Origin: Chitinispirillales bacterium
Lineage (GTDB): Bacteria > Fibrobacterota > Chitinivibrionia > Chitinivibrionales > Chitinispirillaceae
NCBI GenBank assembly: GCA_031254445.1
Contig: JAIRUL010000120.1
Location: forward strand, 1-6,802
Length of the DNA stretch: 6,802 nt
Reading direction: 5' to 3'
The position numbers and the translations under genes were made by a program. Below are positions 5,312 to 6,802 of the stretch, one piece after another; the first letter of the stretch is position 1, and the number at the start of each line of letters is the position of its first letter. The notes beneath the pieces were generated by a model, which worked only from the letters and a program-made list of their open reading frames with translations, was not told the origin of the DNA and ran no database searches.

Positions 5312-6145
5312 CTACGCTCCGCGGTTTTTCGCCAGCTCCCACTCCCGCGCGACCCAGTCCTCGTCGTTCGTCAGCTCCGTGACCCGCGCCGCCGCCGCCC
5401 TCACCCTATCCGGCGAATTCTTCATCGCCGCGCCGAAACCCGCCGCCGACAGCATCGGGATGTCGTTCTCCTCGTCGCCGTAGGCCGCGGCTTCCGACAG
5501 CCCTATGCCAAATTCGTCGCACAGCACCCGCAGGCCTATCCCCTTTGTCGCCTTGACGTTCATAAACTCCAAGTAGTGGCCCCACGTGCGGCACACGTAC
5601 ACGGAGCCGCCCTCGCCCTCGCCCCAAAGCGAATGAAAATACTCTTCCTGCTCGTCAAGGTCGGCCTCGCCGCCGATGAATATTATCTTCGACGGGCTAA
5701 CCCCCCTAAGCGCGGAAAAATCGTCGAGAAAAGCGTAGCCTACGCCCGTCTGCTTGTAATAAGTATCCATCCACGCCGCGTTCTTATCCGTCCTGACGCC
5801 GTAAAGCCTGTCGTCGTGGTAGAAATTAAGCGCAAACGGCTTGCCCCTGCCGTAATCCGTCAGGTACTCGGCGTACGGCGCGTCTAACGGGGCGTAGTAA
5901 ATGCGCGGCGCGCCGGGCTGAGAACTAGCGTAGACCTCCGCGCCGTTTAGGACCACGAGCGCCGGGTCGATCCCAAGCTCGGGGACGTACCGCCTAACCC
6001 CCGCCCCGATGCGCCCCGACGCGAGGGCGACCGCCGCGCCCGCCCCGCGCATCTCCCGCAACGCGGCGGCGTTGGCCGGCCTGACGCGCTTCTCCGAATC
6101 CAAGAGCGTGCCGTCAAGGTCAAAGGCGAAGAGCTTAGGCGTCAT
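5312..6145 (-). CDS. Cof-type HAD-IIB hydrolase (sugar-phosphate or nucleotide phosphatase)
   Basis: The start chosen is ATG 6145, giving 277 residues beginning MTPKLFAFDLDGTLLDS. The open frame runs 100 codons further upstream, but that part is low-complexity antisense sequence over the divergent gene. HAD motif I has the nucleophile Asp9 and Asp11. Motif II is LASGR (41-45), and the motif III lysine is probably Lys201 in KATKG. Motif IV is GDEENDIPML (223-232), with Asp224 and Asp228 binding magnesium. The cap between about 85 and 190 is the C2 type of the Cof family. Such proteins dephosphorylate small metabolites in the cytosol; the substrate cannot be told from sequence. The 3' end is 106 bases upstream of trpC on the same strand. 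The ribosome site AGGGGG lies within a hairpin. Confidence 0.88.
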   Translation of the reverse strand: MTPKLFAFDLDGTLLDSEKRVRPANAAALREMRGAGAAVALASGRIGAGVRRYVPELGIDPALVVLNGAEVYASSQPGAPRIYYAPLDAPYAEYLTDYGRGKPFALNFYHDDRLYGVRTDKNAAWMDTYYKQTGVGYAFLDDFSALRGVSPSKIIFIGGEADLDEQEEYFHSLWGEGEGGSVYVCRTWGHYLEFMNVKATKGIGLRVLCDEFGIGLSEAAAYGDEENDIPMLSAAGFGAAMKNSPDRVRAAAARVTELTNDEDWVAREWELAKNRGA

Positions 6146-6151
6146 AGCAAG

Positions 6152-6180
6152 GCCCCCTGAAACCGCAGGCGGCAGGGGGC
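6152..6180 (-). promoter_or_regulatory. Hairpin masking the ribosome binding site of the HAD gene
   Basis: On the minus strand GCCCCCTG pairs with CAGGGGGC (6180-6173 with 6159-6152). A short inner CCGC/GCGG pairing (6172-6169 with 6166-6163) lies inside it. The 3' arm ends six bases before the ATG at 6145 and contains AGGGGG, the only Shine-Dalgarno-like sequence for this gene. Folding would block initiation, so translation may depend on a condition or factor that opens it. Confidence 0.5.
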
Positions 6181-6331
6181 GGCGGCGCCTTGCGGCGGCA
6201 AACCGCTTACCGCGCGCCCCGCCCTCCGCCCCTCCGCCAGCAAAAAAAAATACCCACCGCTCTTTGGAAAATACTATATTGTGTATGGCGTTATTAATAA
6301 AAAAACAATCAATTAACAAGGAGAGTTCCCA
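6181..6331. promoter_or_regulatory. Divergent promoter region between the HAD gene and the acidic protein gene
   Basis: The half next to the HAD gene is extremely GC-rich, with several G runs on the minus strand (about 6210-6240). The half next to the acidic protein gene is AT-rich (about 6241-6316). The AT-rich part contains TATATT and TATTAATAAA boxes on the plus strand. On the minus strand TTGTTA and TAATAA are spaced by 17 bp. Divergent promoters very likely lie here, but no pair is consensus-like enough to assign. Confidence 0.35.
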
Positions 6332-6607
6332 ATGAAGATGGTCATCACCGTTACCGCGGTCTACGATTTTCCCGACGACGTCGAAACCGAAGACCTCGTG
6401 GAGGGGGAAGACTCCCTCGGCCAGCACATCCTCGTAAAGGGCCACAAGCTGCAGCCCATAATCGACTTTTTAGAGTACGAAGGGCTAGAAGGCGAAAACC
6501 ACTCGTGGGACGAGTCCGACGAGGAGGAGCTGGAAGAGATCTACGACTGCCTAGAGTCGGAGGAGTATACTATTATACAGGTGGATGGGCTGTCGGACGA
6601 AGACTAA
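6332..6607 (+). CDS. Small highly acidic hypothetical protein
   Basis: A strong Shine-Dalgarno (AAGGAG at 6318-6323) stands eight bases before ATG 6332, so this 91-codon gene is very likely real. I do not recognise a family. The product begins with a beta-strand-like MKMVITVTAVYDF. Thirty of its 91 residues are Asp or Glu, against three Lys and no Arg. Acidic clusters peak at residues 60-75 (DESDEEELEE region), after a possible helix at 40-50. There is one Cys (Cys73) and one Trp (Trp59). No signal peptide or membrane segment is visible, so it should be cytosolic. Strongly acidic small proteins include DNA mimics, metal-binding and chaperone-like proteins, but nothing here decides between them. 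It is transcribed away from the HAD gene, and a repeat copy starts seven bases after its stop codon. Confidence 0.75.
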   Translation: MKMVITVTAVYDFPDDVETEDLVEGEDSLGQHILVKGHKLQPIIDFLEYEGLEGENHSWDESDEEELEEIYDCLESEEYTIIQVDGLSDED

Positions 6608-6613
6608 TCGGGG

Positions 6614-6685
6614 TTGACGTTGACATTGACGTTGACGTTGATGTTGATGTTGATGTTGATGTTGATGTTGATGTTGACGTTGACG
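6614..6685 (+). repeat. Hexanucleotide array, 12 units of TTGAYR (left arm of copy 3)
   Basis: Twelve contiguous hexamers run as TTGACG, TTGACA, two TTGACG, six TTGATG, two TTGACG. The central TTGATG block is flanked by TTGACG, which points to expansion from within by slippage. Copies 1 and 2 have four and five such units on the corresponding side or its mirror. Frames read through it would give a Val-Asp repeat, which should not be taken as a protein. Confidence 0.9.
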
Positions 6686-6802
6686 TTAAAGTCTTAAAGT
6701 CAAAATCTTTTAAATCTTTTTCAGACGAAGCCTACGGCTTCATAACGTGTGGCGGCTAAAGCCGCCACACAAAGTCAACGTCAAAGTCAAAGGCGGCGGT
6801 GT
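6686..6802 (+). repeat. Dispersed hairpin element, copy 3 (runs to window end)
   Basis: After the hexamer array come TTAAAG units and an A/T-rich stretch. The GAAGCC/GGCTTC hairpin follows (6727-6732 with 6736-6741), then the 10-bp GTGTGGCGGC/GCCGCCACAC hairpin with loop TAAA (6747-6770). Inverted GTCAA units follow from 6774 to about 6790. Its core (about 6713-6782) is identical to that of copy 2 and in the same orientation. The element may continue past the window. Confidence 0.9.

Noticed and set aside
6210..6240. G-quadruplex on the minus strand
   Set aside because: There are runs of four, three and four G nearby but no clear fourth run of at least three at suitable spacing.
6146..6445. 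100-codon N-terminal extension of the HAD protein
   Set aside because: The conserved HAD start motif begins at 6145 with an AGGGGG site upstream. The extension is low-complexity and antisense to the acidic gene and its promoter.
6505..6759. Open frame encoding a long Val-Asp repeat over the end of the acidic gene and repeat copy 3
   Set aside because: It is a shadow of the acidic gene plus translation of TTGAYR hexamers; it has no ribosome site of its own.

Overview
The window comes from a bacterial chromosome with compact, GC-rich housekeeping genes separated by unusual AT-rich or repeat-filled gaps. Four genes can be named with confidence: ispE (non-mevalonate isoprenoid synthesis), hemW (radical-SAM heme chaperone family), and trpF and trpC (tryptophan synthesis). 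A Cof-type HAD phosphatase, a small very acidic protein and a predicted exported two-domain beta-rich protein complete the set. The organism is not identifiable from sequence alone. An anaerobic, host-associated Gram-negative (for example a spirochaete or Fibrobacterota relative) would fit the poly-G tract and the lipoprotein-like gene, but this is a weak inference.

Layout: 7-137 holds one inverted copy of a dispersed repeat element. ispE follows at 190-1062 (+). The gap 1063-1482 has no gene; its right half is a tandemly duplicated regulatory module with two perfect palindromes. This leads into a strong Shine-Dalgarno, an ATG at 1483, a run of 16 G (1512-1527) and the frame-shifted body of a beta-rich exported-type protein (1542-2297, +). 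A 13-bp hairpin at 2369-2404 lies between this gene and the convergent minus-strand block. That block reads, in transcription order, HAD phosphatase (6145-5312), trpC (5205-4426), repeat copy 2, trpF (4264-3647), hemW (3635-2418). A divergent gene for an acidic 91-residue protein (6332-6607, +) is followed directly by repeat copy 3, which runs to the window end.

Two things stand out. First, the gene behind the duplicated palindromes looks phase-variable: with 16 G the well-placed start codon is out of frame, and only 14 or 17 G would join it to the downstream reading frame. Second, a dispersed element occurs three times in 6.8 kb. It has arrays of a TTGAYN-type hexamer (Y = C or T) on one side, inverted GTCAA units on the other, and two conserved hairpins between. 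One copy sits between trpC and trpF. Smaller oddities are a Lys-to-Arg change at a catalytic position of IspE, a 72-bp in-frame insertion flanked by direct repeats in hemW, and a hairpin that buries the ribosome binding site of the HAD gene.
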